Source of the DNA: SYIM01 sp964581825
Lineage (GTDB): Bacteria; Pseudomonadota; Gammaproteobacteria; Burkholderiales; Burkholderiaceae_E
Direction: 5' to 3'
Assembly (NCBI GenBank): GCA_964581825.1
Contig: CAZORB010000191.1
Span: forward strand, 1 to 7,014
Length of the DNA stretch: 7,014 nucleotides
The stretch's first letter is position 1; each line of letters begins with the position of its first letter. This document shows positions 1 to 6,135 of the stretch, one piece after another. The translations under genes were made by a program, and so were the position numbers. The notes beneath the pieces were generated by a model. That model made no database searches. It saw only the letters and a list, made by a program, of their open reading frames with translations, and was not told where the DNA came from.

Positions 1-641
1 AGGACGGACGCGAGCTGATCATGATCGGCCACGCCGGCCATCCCGAAGTGGAAGGTACGATGGGCCAGATCGACGATGGGATCCATCTGGTCGAAACCGT
101 CGACGACGTTGTGCGGCTGCAGGTGGCCGACCCCACCCGGCTTGCTTACGTGACGCAAACCACGCTATCGGTCGATGACTGCCAGGCGGTGATCGATGCG
201 CTTCGTCAGAAGTTTCCGCTTATCGCTGAGCCCAAGAAACAGGACATCTGCTACGCGACGCAGAATCGCCAGGATGCAGTCAAGTTCATGGCCCCACAGT
301 GCGACCTGGTGCTGGTCATCGGGTCAAAAAGCAGCTCCAACAGCAACCGGCTGCGCGAAGTGGCTGAGAAAATGGGCTGTGAGGCACGGCTGATCGGCTC
401 AGCGGCGCAGCTGGATCCCTCCTGGTTGGTGGGTCGGCACCGAATCGGCGTGACCGCTGGGGCCTCAGCGCCCGAGGTATTGGTGTCCGAGGTCGTCGCA
501 CGGCTGCGTGAGCTAGGTGCGGCGCGCGTGAGCACGCTGCCAGGTGTCGAGGAGAAAGTAACCTTTCCCCTACCCCGCGGACTCAGTTCGAAGCCAGCAG
601 CCTCAGGACCGCCTGCCACTGATCCGGCGACACCGGCGTAA
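1..641 (+). CDS. ispH: 4-hydroxy-3-methylbut-2-enyl diphosphate reductase IspH, 5'-truncated
   Basis: This is the C-terminal two thirds of IspH (LytB), the last enzyme of the MEP pathway. It reductively dehydrates HMBPP to IPP and DMAPP using a 4Fe-4S cluster in the cytoplasm. The first whole codon is at base 3, and the start lies outside the window. Visible family motifs, in order: the GHAGHPEVEGTMGQ substrate-binding and catalytic block (His and Glu equivalent to E. coli H124 and E126), QTTLSVDD (the T167 equivalent), DICYATQNRQ with the third cluster cysteine, GSKSSSNSNRL (the serine/asparagine pair that binds diphosphate) and TAGASAPE near the end. The family core finishes around VTFPLPRGL. 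About 20 further residues rich in Pro, Ala and Ser have no family motif, and their codons overlap the convergent EVE gene. The first two cluster cysteines would lie upstream of the window. Identity is very secure. Confidence 0.97.
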   Translation, partial: DGRELIMIGHAGHPEVEGTMGQIDDGIHLVETVDDVVRLQVADPTRLAYVTQTTLSVDDCQAVIDALRQKFPLIAEPKKQDICYATQNRQDAVKFMAPQCDLVLVIGSKSSSNSNRLREVAEKMGCEARLIGSAAQLDPSWLVGRHRIGVTAGASAPEVLVSEVVARLRELGAARVSTLPGVEEKVTFPLPRGLSSKPAASGPPATDPATPA

Positions 642-1059
642 TCGATAGCCGGTTACCCCGGCGTAACACCTGCATGTCTGATAACTCGTCGCGGGCGCGC
701 ATCGCGGCAAGCGATAGCAGGGGTGTGCGGCGGATTGCCTTGACGTCAACCAGAATCCATCGAGGCTGGTCGGTACGGCTGGCGGGGTCGAAGTAAGGCG
801 ACCCAGGGTCGAACTGGGTGGGGTCCGGGTAGGGGCTGGACGCCACCTCTGCGAGCCCGGCGATGCCAGGCTCAGCGCAGCCCGAGTGATAGAACAGCAC
901 GCCATCTCCGATCCGCATCGTGTCGCGCATAAAGTTGCGCGCCTGGTAGTTGCGTACGCCCACCCAGGGCACCGTGCCGTGCGGCGCTGCGAGCGCATCG
1001 TCGATGGAGCATTCATCTGGCTCGGACTTCATCAGCCAGAAGTTGGGTGGAGCGGCCAC
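583..1059 (-). CDS. EVE domain-containing protein
   Basis: This 158-residue protein consists of little more than one EVE domain, a PUA/ASCH/YTH-like fold thought to bind modified bases in RNA or DNA. Its cellular role is unknown. Diagnostic motifs are FWLMKSEPDECSIDD (residues 7-21), W32-VGVRNYQARNFMR (33-45) and GDGVLFYHSG (51-60), all in the usual order and spacing. The start is GTG, 29 nt after the stop of the upstream solute-binding-like gene. The next ATG, inside WLMKSEP, would cut into the conserved core, so GTG is preferred although no good Shine-Dalgarno is visible. The frame stays open upstream, so a slightly longer form is possible. It is the last gene of the minus-strand block, and its final 59 nt overlap the 3' end of ispH in antisense. 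Family identity is secure; function is inferred only at the level of nucleic-acid binding. Confidence 0.93.
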   Translation of the reverse strand: MAAPPNFWLMKSEPDECSIDDALAAPHGTVPWVGVRNYQARNFMRDTMRIGDGVLFYHSGCAEPGIAGLAEVASSPYPDPTQFDPGSPYFDPASRTDQPRWILVDVKAIRRTPLLSLAAMRARDELSDMQVLRRGNRLSITPVSPDQWQAVLRLLASN

Positions 1060-1088
1060 GTTTAGGCGATCCGGTGGCGGTGATCGAC

Positions 1089-1820
1089 CTAGCGACTCAG
1101 GTCGGGGTCCGTGGCGGGCGGTGCGATCGTCACTGGCCCGACCCCGCTATCGACCAGCGCGCGGGCCACCAGCCCATCGCGCTTGCTGTCCTCGATGAAT
1201 TGGGCGAGCAGTCGGTGCGCCCTCGTGCGGCCTTTCGGAACGCCCGCTGCCTGCCGAATCGTCATGAAGCTTTGCGCCAGGACACGTAGCGCGGGTTCGG
1301 CGCGCGCTGTGGCCTCCAGCGGCTGGCGGATACCCGCGACTGCCTCCAGCTGGTGCGACAGGAAAGCGTCGACGGCTGCATCGGAATCGGGTTCGCGAAT
1401 GAGGGTGGCCTGCCGTACTTCGCGACTCAGAAATAGGTCATACGCGGATTTGAGGGCAACCACGATCCGATTACCGGGCTGATCGAGATCAGCCAGTGAC
1501 ATAGCCCGCGAATCCTGCCTCACCATGCAGGTTCCCTCGATATGAACGTAGGGCGCGGTGAAGTCGATGTCGGAGGCACGGGCTGGGTCGACTGCGAGAA
1601 ACGCGATGTCCCACTCGTCGCGTTGCGCGGCATCAGCCATTTTTCCAGCGGTTTCCCAGGTTCGAAACTGGTAGCGAAGCCCGAGCTGCTTTGCAAAGGC
1701 TCGACCCAATGCCGCGCCGACGCCAAGTGGCTCTTCGCCTGCAGGGGCGCGCTGCGCGATGACCGGGTTACCGAGGTTGATCCCGATTCGCAGTACGCCG
1801 GTGGGTGCAACCTCGTTCAT
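1089..1820 (-). CDS. Transporter substrate-binding domain protein (SBP family 3-like), no visible signal peptide
   Basis: The 243-residue product resembles family 3 solute-binding proteins of polar amino-acid ABC transporters. It opens with a short beta-strand-like stretch, GVLRIGINLGNP (8-19), then LGVGAALGRAFAKQLGLRYQF (32-52), the motif DIAFLAVDPARASDIDFTAPY (71-91) and a second lobe beginning LADLDQPGNRIVVALKSAYD. The FTAPY motif and two-lobe order are typical. An AGGAAG Shine-Dalgarno lies six bases before the ATG and fixes the start. The N-terminus goes straight into the binding fold with no hydrophobic signal sequence. Reading upstream in frame into the 6S region also gives no signal-peptide-like segment. 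No permease or ATPase gene is nearby. It could be a cytoplasmic ligand-binding protein or a homologue that lost export; the ligand cannot be named. It lies between the 6S RNA gene and the EVE gene and is probably co-transcribed with the latter. Confidence 0.85.
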   Translation of the reverse strand: MNEVAPTGVLRIGINLGNPVIAQRAPAGEEPLGVGAALGRAFAKQLGLRYQFRTWETAGKMADAAQRDEWDIAFLAVDPARASDIDFTAPYVHIEGTCMVRQDSRAMSLADLDQPGNRIVVALKSAYDLFLSREVRQATLIREPDSDAAVDAFLSHQLEAVAGIRQPLEATARAEPALRVLAQSFMTIRQAAGVPKGRTRAHRLLAQFIEDSKRDGLVARALVDSGVGPVTIAPPATDPDLSR

Positions 1821-1854
1821 GGATGGCTTCCTGAGACAACGATTGGCTGCGAAA

Positions 1855-2036
1855 GGTGCCCCGCCTGTGCCGGCAGACCAGCATCCTGAACCGTGAAGTT
1901 CAGGTCGGCCACAGCAGGTACCGCATCAGGTTCATCCGACGAGGGACGATCACAACAGCGGCACGCGAATCGCCGTGGCCTGAGTCACATTATTGGTTCA
2001 AGGAATGGTTGGCCTAATCGAACACCGCAGGGCATT
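1855..2036 (-). ncRNA. ssrS: 6S RNA
   Basis: 6S RNA mimics an open promoter, binds the sigma70 holoenzyme and shifts transcription in stationary phase. Read on the minus strand, the 5' end carries CCCTGCGGTGTTCG, followed by GGCCA and CCTTGAACCAATAATG. These match the conserved 5' arm of proteobacterial 6S RNA (E. coli has TGTTCG, GGGCCAG and CCTGAGCCGATA). The 3' part has a perfect 7-bp hairpin, CCTGAAC/GTTCAGG (1885-1904), then GATGCTGGTCTGCCGGCACAGG, equivalent to the E. coli 3' hairpin and closing strand. The ends can pair: TGCCCTGC at 2034-2027 with the GC-rich strand ending near 1857, and the inner GGCCA with TGGTC. Length of about 180 nt is typical. The position just downstream of zapA is also typical of proteobacteria. 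Ends are estimated to within several bases. Confidence 0.9.
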
Positions 2037-2039
2037 CAG

Positions 2040-2045
2040 ATTGTA
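2040..2045 (-). promoter_or_regulatory. -10 element of the 6S RNA gene
   Basis: TACAAT on the minus strand sits 6-7 nt before the first conserved paired bases of the 6S RNA, predicting transcription start near 2033-2034. No good -35 hexamer lies 16-18 nt upstream. The nearest similar one, CTGACA (2075-2070), is 24 nt away and overlaps the zapA stop. A promoter is expected because 6S RNA is an independently abundant transcript, but processing from a zapA transcript is also possible. Confidence 0.5.
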
Positions 2046-2071
2046 TCGCGCCAGGCCGTCGCACCCGACTG

Positions 2072-2374
2072 TCAGAACAGGTTTTCCTGTTTGCGCAGCT
2101 CGGTCTCGAGCGTGTCATTGATTTTGCGCAGGCGGCGGCCCACTTCGGCCGTCTGCTCGGCCTGCGCGTCATTGCCGTTACCCAGGATCTGATGGGCGAA
2201 CTGCAATGCCGCCAGCACCGCGATCCGATCGGTACTCGATACGCGGCCCGAGTCGCGGATGGCCCGCATTTTGGTATCGACCATCTGCGCGGCACGAATC
2301 AGCCGGTCTTTATCTTCCGGGGTGACCGACAGCCGGTATTCTCGATCCAGGATCCTGACGTCGATCTGTTCCAT
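2072..2374 (-). CDS. zapA: Cell division protein ZapA
   Basis: ZapA binds FtsZ in the cytoplasm and bundles its protofilaments, stabilising the Z-ring. The 100-residue product has the family layout: an N-terminal globular domain beginning MEQIDVRILDREYRLSVTPEDKDRLIRAA with DTKMRAIRDSGR near residues 33-44, a conserved helix DRIAVLAALQFAHQIL, and a C-terminal coiled coil (about 65-97) rich in Glu, Gln, Arg and Leu. Length is close to E. coli ZapA (109). The ATG start fits the family N-terminus; only a weak GAG precedes it. It lies 59 nt after the ZapB-like gene and 26 nt before the 6S RNA -10 element. Both division genes are probably transcribed from the promoter near 2650-2678. Confidence 0.95.
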   Translation of the reverse strand: MEQIDVRILDREYRLSVTPEDKDRLIRAAQMVDTKMRAIRDSGRVSSTDRIAVLAALQFAHQILGNGNDAQAEQTAEVGRRLRKINDTLETELRKQENLF

Positions 2375-2433
2375 CTGGGGCTCGGTGAAATAAAGGGTTC
2401 AGCCGTCGCGGCGAGGTGTCCGGCCTGGCGGTT

Positions 2434-2643
2434 TCAGGAGGCGTCCGGAATGTCAGCGGGGAGTCGGGACAGCGCAAACTCAACCCGCGAACGGGCGTCC
2501 GCCATACGTTCGCGAAGATCAGCGTTACTTGCCTGACTGTCAGAAAGAGCCGCTTTCAGGCGCGCGTTTTCGTCAACCAGGCGGCGCATATTGGCAAGCA
2601 ATCGATCGATTTGCTCGCTGAGAAGTTGCACGTCTTGTTCCAT
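2434..2643 (-). CDS. Small ZapB-like coiled-coil protein (TIGR02449-type)
   Basis: This protein has 69 residues. Most of it, about residues 3-58, reads as one long coiled coil with heptad-spaced Leu, Ile, Met and Val: LLSEQIDRLLANMRRLVDENARLKAAL and onward to SRVEFALSRL. No membrane segment or signal is present. Small coiled-coil proteins of this type commonly sit directly upstream of zapA in beta- and gammaproteobacteria and are annotated as TIGR02449 or ZapB-like, so a role at the Z-ring is inferred from position and shape. An in-frame TAA lies 12 nt before the ATG, so the ORF cannot extend upstream. No Shine-Dalgarno is present, and the predicted -10 element ends six bases before the ATG, suggesting a leaderless mRNA. 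True ZapB versus a lineage-specific analogue cannot be told by eye. Confidence 0.85.
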   Translation of the reverse strand: MEQDVQLLSEQIDRLLANMRRLVDENARLKAALSDSQASNADLRERMADARSRVEFALSRLPADIPDAS

Positions 2644-2649
2644 GCCAGG

Positions 2650-2678
2650 ATGTTAGGCAGTGAGGCAGGGGGGGTCAA
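2650..2678 (-). promoter_or_regulatory. Predicted sigma70-type promoter of the zapB-like/zapA operon
   Basis: On the minus strand, TTGACC (2678-2673, five of six consensus bases) and TAACAT (2655-2650, four of six) are separated by exactly 17 nt. Transcription would begin about 7 nt after the -10, at about 2643, the A of the ZapB-like ATG. The -35 element lies inside a perfect palindrome. Confidence 0.55.
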
Positions 2679-2686
2679 GTTGACCC
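2672..2686. promoter_or_regulatory. Perfect palindrome GGGTCAAGTTGACCC, possible operator
   Basis: Two 7-bp arms, GGGTCAA and TTGACCC, surround one central base in the spacer between the divergent ZapB-like gene and dacB. The palindrome covers the minus-strand -35 element and also offers a TTGACC on the plus strand toward dacB, although no good -10 follows that one. It could be a repressor-binding site or simply two back-to-back -35-like hexamers. Confidence 0.4.
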
Positions 2687-2763
2687 GATCCGAGAGCCCA
2701 GGAAAACCTTCGGGTACCATCGCAGCCGGCCGGCGTTGAACGTTGAAAATCGAGACTAATCGG

Positions 2764-4227
2764 ATGCTTTGGAAGAAGTTGACTGCTGCGCGCCTGCTGG
2801 CCACCGTGCTTGTCGCGGGGTGCGTGCTGGCGGGAAGCTGGCCCGCCCGAGCGCTTGCTGAGCCGCCGGCCCCGGTCGGCAGCTGGATCGCCGCGACGGG
2901 TGTCGCGCCCGCTCAGGTGGGCCTGATCGCATTGCCGGTGACAGGTGGCGCGCCGCTCATTGAGTGGAACGCCGCGCGAGCGCTGAATCCCGCTTCAACC
3001 ATGAAGCTTCTGAGCACCTATGTGGCGCTGACTACGCTTGGACCAGATCATCGCTGGGTGACGTCCGCGCATCTGGATGGACCGCTTACACAGGGCGTGC
3101 TCGAAGGTAATCTCATCCTGCGTGGCAGTGGCGATCCCAAGCTGGTCGTCGAGGATCTGACCGAATTCATTCGCCGGATGCGGGCTGCGGGCTTACGCGA
3201 CATCCGTGGTGATCTGGTGATCGACGATGCGCTGTTTGATCTGCGGGCTGAGCCCGGCGTACCGCTCGATGGCGACGCCTCGCAGCCCTACAACGTCGGG
3301 CCGCATGCAGCGCTCATGAACTTCAAGTCGGTACGGATCGTTGTCAGGCCGGCAGGCGACAAGGCAGTGGTTGCGCTGGATCCTCCGCTAGCCGATGTGC
3401 GATTGGTCAATGAGCTCGTTGTGCAGACCGGGGCGTGTCAGCCTGGTTCGCTCGCACTCTGGGTTCGAGACGGCGGTGTTACGACAACCGCTGGGGGCGG
3501 GTCGACTGCAACGATTCGCGTGGGCGGAAAATATTTTCCGTCGTGCGGCGAACAGGGCATTTACGCAGCGGTTTTATCGCACCGCGAGTTCATTCACGGT
3601 TTTTTCAAGGCGGCCTGGCAGGCGGCAGGGGGATCGCTGCGCGGCAAGACCCGCATCGAGGCAGGCGCTTCGGCGCGCCTCCCAACTTGGCAGCAGTGGG
3701 TATCGCCCCGTGCGCTCTCCGAAGTCGCACATGACATCAATAAGTTCAGCAATAACGTCATGACGCGTCAGGTGCTGTTGGCGGCCGCTGCCACCCCTGC
3801 TCAGCCGGGTTCACCTGAGCGAATGCGAGAGATGGTGGGGCAATGGCTGGACAGCCGGGGGCTGCGGTTTCCAGAACTGGTGATCGACAATGGTTCTGGG
3901 CTCTCGCGAGAAGAGCGGATCAGCGCTGTAAACCTGGGGCGACTGCTGGTTCATGCGGCGGCAGGCACACATGGCGATTTATTCCGGGTCACCCTGCCGC
4001 AAGTCGGCATTGACGGGACCATGCGTGCGCGATTACAGCGCCACCCGGTCGCAGGGCGCGCCTGGATCAAGACGGGCAGCCTGCGCGACGTGAAATCAAT
4101 CGCTGGCTACGTGGATGCGGCGTCAGGGCGCCGCTATGCGGTGGTCATGATCATCAACGCTGAAAAGATCCTGGGGGCTCAGCCCGCCCAGGATACGTTC
4201 CTGCGCTGGGTGTACGACAACGGCTGA
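2764..4227 (+). CDS. dacB: D-alanyl-D-alanine carboxypeptidase/endopeptidase, PBP4 family
   Basis: This is a periplasmic class C penicillin-binding protein (peptidase family S13) that trims pentapeptides and cuts D,D-cross-links in peptidoglycan. All three active-site motifs are present, numbered from the ATG used here: S78-T-M-K81 with the acylated serine, S329-N-N, and K436-T-G. The 487-residue length and the wide gap between SxxK and SxN match the family, which carries a large insertion there. The N-terminus is a secretion signal: KK at 4-5, a hydrophobic stretch LLATVLVAGCVLAG (11-24) and a signal-peptidase-I-type ALA-EPP site near 32. The stretch VAGC also fits a loose lipobox. A TTG at 2743 would add seven residues before the signal; neither start has a strong Shine-Dalgarno, and ATG is preferred because it gives a normal signal peptide. 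It is divergent from the division genes and convergent with ubiD. Confidence 0.95.
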   Translation: MLWKKLTAARLLATVLVAGCVLAGSWPARALAEPPAPVGSWIAATGVAPAQVGLIALPVTGGAPLIEWNAARALNPASTMKLLSTYVALTTLGPDHRWVTSAHLDGPLTQGVLEGNLILRGSGDPKLVVEDLTEFIRRMRAAGLRDIRGDLVIDDALFDLRAEPGVPLDGDASQPYNVGPHAALMNFKSVRIVVRPAGDKAVVALDPPLADVRLVNELVVQTGACQPGSLALWVRDGGVTTTAGGGSTATIRVGGKYFPSCGEQGIYAAVLSHREFIHGFFKAAWQAAGGSLRGKTRIEAGASARLPTWQQWVSPRALSEVAHDINKFSNNVMTRQVLLAAAATPAQPGSPERMREMVGQWLDSRGLRFPELVIDNGSGLSREERISAVNLGRLLVHAAAGTHGDLFRVTLPQVGIDGTMRARLQRHPVAGRAWIKTGSLRDVKSIAGYVDAASGRRYAVVMIINAEKILGAQPAQDTFLRWVYDNG

Positions 4228-4248
4228 TCGGTAACCGATTGGGGCCCC
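4227..4248. terminator. Small inverted repeat in the dacB/ubiD convergent spacer
   Basis: ATCGG-TAA-CCGAT (4227-4239) is a perfect 5-bp stem overlapping the last base of the dacB stop, followed at once by GGGGCCCC (4241-4248). Together they fill most of the 23-nt gap between the convergent genes. There is no T-tract, so a role as a bidirectional terminator is only suggested by position. Confidence 0.3.
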
Positions 4249-4250
4249 GC

Positions 4251-5807
4251 TCAGAGGCCTAGCTCGCGCCAAATCGCATCCACTCGGGCACGCACATCTG
4301 CCTGCATGGAAATCGGCCGGCCCCACTCGCGATTCGTTTCTCCTGGCCACTTGTTGGTTGCATCGATGCCCATTTTCGATCCGAGGCCCGACACGGGCGA
4401 GGCGAAGTCCAGGTAGTCGATCGGCGTGCTGTCGACCAGTGTCGTGTCTCGTGTGGGATCGACACGTGTGGTGAGCGCCCAGATCACTTCTTTCCAGTCG
4501 CGTACGTTCACATCGTCATCGACCACGATGATCATCTTGGTGTACATGAACTGGCGCAGAAAGCTCCAGATGCCAAACATGACGCGCTTGGCATGCCCGG
4601 GGTACTGTTTCCGCATGGACACCACGGCGAGGCGATAGGAGCAGCCTTCGGGCGGCAGGTAGAAGTCGACGATCTCGGTGAACTGGCGACACAAAATAGG
4701 GACGAACACCTCGTTCAGCGCAACGCCGAGAATCGCGGGCTCATCGGGCGGTTTGCCCGTGTAGGTGCTGTGGTAGATCGGGTCTCTGCGTTGCGTGATC
4801 CGGTCGATGGTGAATACCGGAAACCAGTCCTGCTCGTTGTAGTAACCCGTGTGGTCGCCGAAGGGTCCTTCGAGGGCCATTTCCCAGCCGTTTAGCGCGG
4901 ACGCTGGTGGCTCACCGCGCCAGCCGAGCCGTGCTGCGTGCCCGCGCGTGAGGCTGCCGTCGGGGTCGGGGCGCAGCGCGCCTTCGAGCACGATCTCAGC
5001 GGTGGCCGGGACGCGCAAATCGCTGCCGATACACTTAACGATTTCGGTTCGACCGCCACGCAGCAGGCCCGCAAATTGATATTCGGACAAGGTGTCCGGA
5101 ACCGGCGTGACTGCGCCCAGAATGGTGGCGGGATCCGCGCCCAGCGCCACTGCCACTGGGAAAGGCTGGCCTGGGTGAGTCGCGGCGTGATCACGAAAAT
5201 CCAGTGCGCCGCCCCGATGGGCAAGCCAGCGCATGATGGTCTGATTGCGCGACAGCACCTGCTGTCGGTAGATACCCAGATTCTGTCGCGGCTTTCCTGG
5301 GCCGCGAGTCACTACCAGCCCCCAGGTGATCAAGGGTGCCGCATCTCCAGGCCAGCAGGTCTGCACGGGAAGCTGGTCGAGATCGACCTCGTGCCCCTCG
5401 AATATCTGCTGCTGACATTGCGCGGTCGACACCTCGCGCGGACTCATGGTGAGCGCGTGCCTTAGGAGCGGCAGCTTCTCCCAGGCATCACGAAGGCCCT
5501 TCGGTGGCTCAGGCTCCTTGAGGGCTGCCAGCAGCTTGCCGACTTCGCGAAGCGCCTCGGTAGATGACTCGCCCATACCGAGTGCGACCCGGTGAGGGGT
5601 GCCGAACAGATTCGCCAACACAGGCGTTGACCAGCGCCGCGCACCCTGCTGCGGCCGTTCAAACAGCAGCGCAGGCCCCTGCGCACGAAGAACCCGATCG
5701 GAAATCTCGGTCATTTCCAGCTGCGGCGAGACCGGGGTGGCGATTCGGCGGAGTTCGCCTGCGCGTTCAAGTTGGGAGATGAAGTCCCGCAGGTCGGAAT
5801 ATTTCAT
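4251..5807 (-). CDS. ubiD: 4-hydroxy-3-polyprenylbenzoate decarboxylase UbiD
   Basis: UbiD decarboxylates 3-polyprenyl-4-hydroxybenzoate in ubiquinone synthesis using prenylated FMN supplied by UbiX. The 518-residue protein keeps the family signature regions. By comparison with E. coli UbiD, N176 and E242 are the likely metal ligands, GIYRQQ (178-183) and RWLAHRGG (193-200) contact prFMN, and D318 in EGPFGDHTGYY is the equivalent of the proton donor D290. The C-terminal part, from HSTYTGKPPDEP through SPVSGLGSKMGIDATNKWPGETNREWGRPI, is nearly family consensus. It is about 20 residues longer than E. coli UbiD, mostly from an insertion around 278-310 before the catalytic Asp. The ATG gives the standard MKYSDLRDFI N-terminus, with a weak GAAAG ten bases upstream. 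It appears monocistronic here, and ubiX is not in the window. Confidence 0.97.
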   Translation of the reverse strand: MKYSDLRDFISQLERAGELRRIATPVSPQLEMTEISDRVLRAQGPALLFERPQQGARRWSTPVLANLFGTPHRVALGMGESSTEALREVGKLLAALKEPEPPKGLRDAWEKLPLLRHALTMSPREVSTAQCQQQIFEGHEVDLDQLPVQTCWPGDAAPLITWGLVVTRGPGKPRQNLGIYRQQVLSRNQTIMRWLAHRGGALDFRDHAATHPGQPFPVAVALGADPATILGAVTPVPDTLSEYQFAGLLRGGRTEIVKCIGSDLRVPATAEIVLEGALRPDPDGSLTRGHAARLGWRGEPPASALNGWEMALEGPFGDHTGYYNEQDWFPVFTIDRITQRRDPIYHSTYTGKPPDEPAILGVALNEVFVPILCRQFTEIVDFYLPPEGCSYRLAVVSMRKQYPGHAKRVMFGIWSFLRQFMYTKMIIVVDDDVNVRDWKEVIWALTTRVDPTRDTTLVDSTPIDYLDFASPVSGLGSKMGIDATNKWPGETNREWGRPISMQADVRARVDAIWRELGL

Positions 5808-6135
5808 GCGTCAGCTTTCGTTCGAACTGAAGATACGTGGGGGGATGGGCGGTTTCCCACCCCGCAGTGGGGGATTCGCCTGGGAGCAGTCCGTTTGGCG
5901 GGTCAATTTGTCCGACCGCACGCATCCACTTAGAATCCGGCCGAATCCTAAAACCAAACGCCTCCTTCCGCTTGGCGCGGCACGTTAGCCGCGCTGGCAT
6001 CTGGCGCGACCTGTCCGAAGTTCGCGGGTCAATCGCCTGTCCTTCCCCGTTTTCATTACCGATCGTGCATCCGCCATCAATACATTTTGCGGAACTCGGT
6101 CGAGGGTAACGGAGGCTTCTTGCTGGAGAAAGCCG
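5808..6135. other. Divergent intergenic region between ubiD and the transglycosylase gene
   Basis: No credible gene is visible in these 328 bases. The region should carry both divergent promoters, but I see no convincing -35/-10 pair for either. A TTGACC facing ubiD (about 5905-5910) has no matching -10, and an ATACATT near 6079-6085 facing the transglycosylase has no good -35. Visible structures are a CCCAC/GTGGG hairpin (5856-5871) extendable with G-U pairs, a direct repeat GAATCC-GGCC-GAATCC (10-bp period, about 5933-5948) and a perfect 7-bp hairpin at 5975-5994. None matches a riboswitch or RNA family I recognise. Confidence 0.5.
5975..5994. repeat. Perfect 7-bp inverted repeat GCGCGGC/GCCGCGC
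   Basis: GCGCGGC-ACGTTA-GCCGCGC forms a stable stem with a six-base loop about 140 nt upstream of the transglycosylase start. No T-tract follows on either strand. The same 7-bp arms recur at 6918-6946, just after that gene. Confidence 0.5.

Noticed and set aside
251..619. 122-codon minus-strand ORF inside ispH
   Set aside because: It is fully antisense to strongly conserved IspH motifs, with no independent evidence.
1542..1889. 115-codon plus-strand ORF overlapping the SBP-like gene
   Set aside because: It is antisense to a gene with a clear fold, motifs and Shine-Dalgarno; its translation shows no family motif.
1893..2192. 99-codon plus-strand ORF across the 6S RNA and the end of zapA
   Set aside because: It is antisense to a recognised RNA and coding gene and has a low-complexity Arg/Ser-rich translation, typical of a shadow frame.
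5599..5988. 129-codon plus-strand ORF overlapping the 5' end of ubiD
   Set aside because: Most of it is antisense to conserved UbiD sequence; composition is that of a shadow frame.
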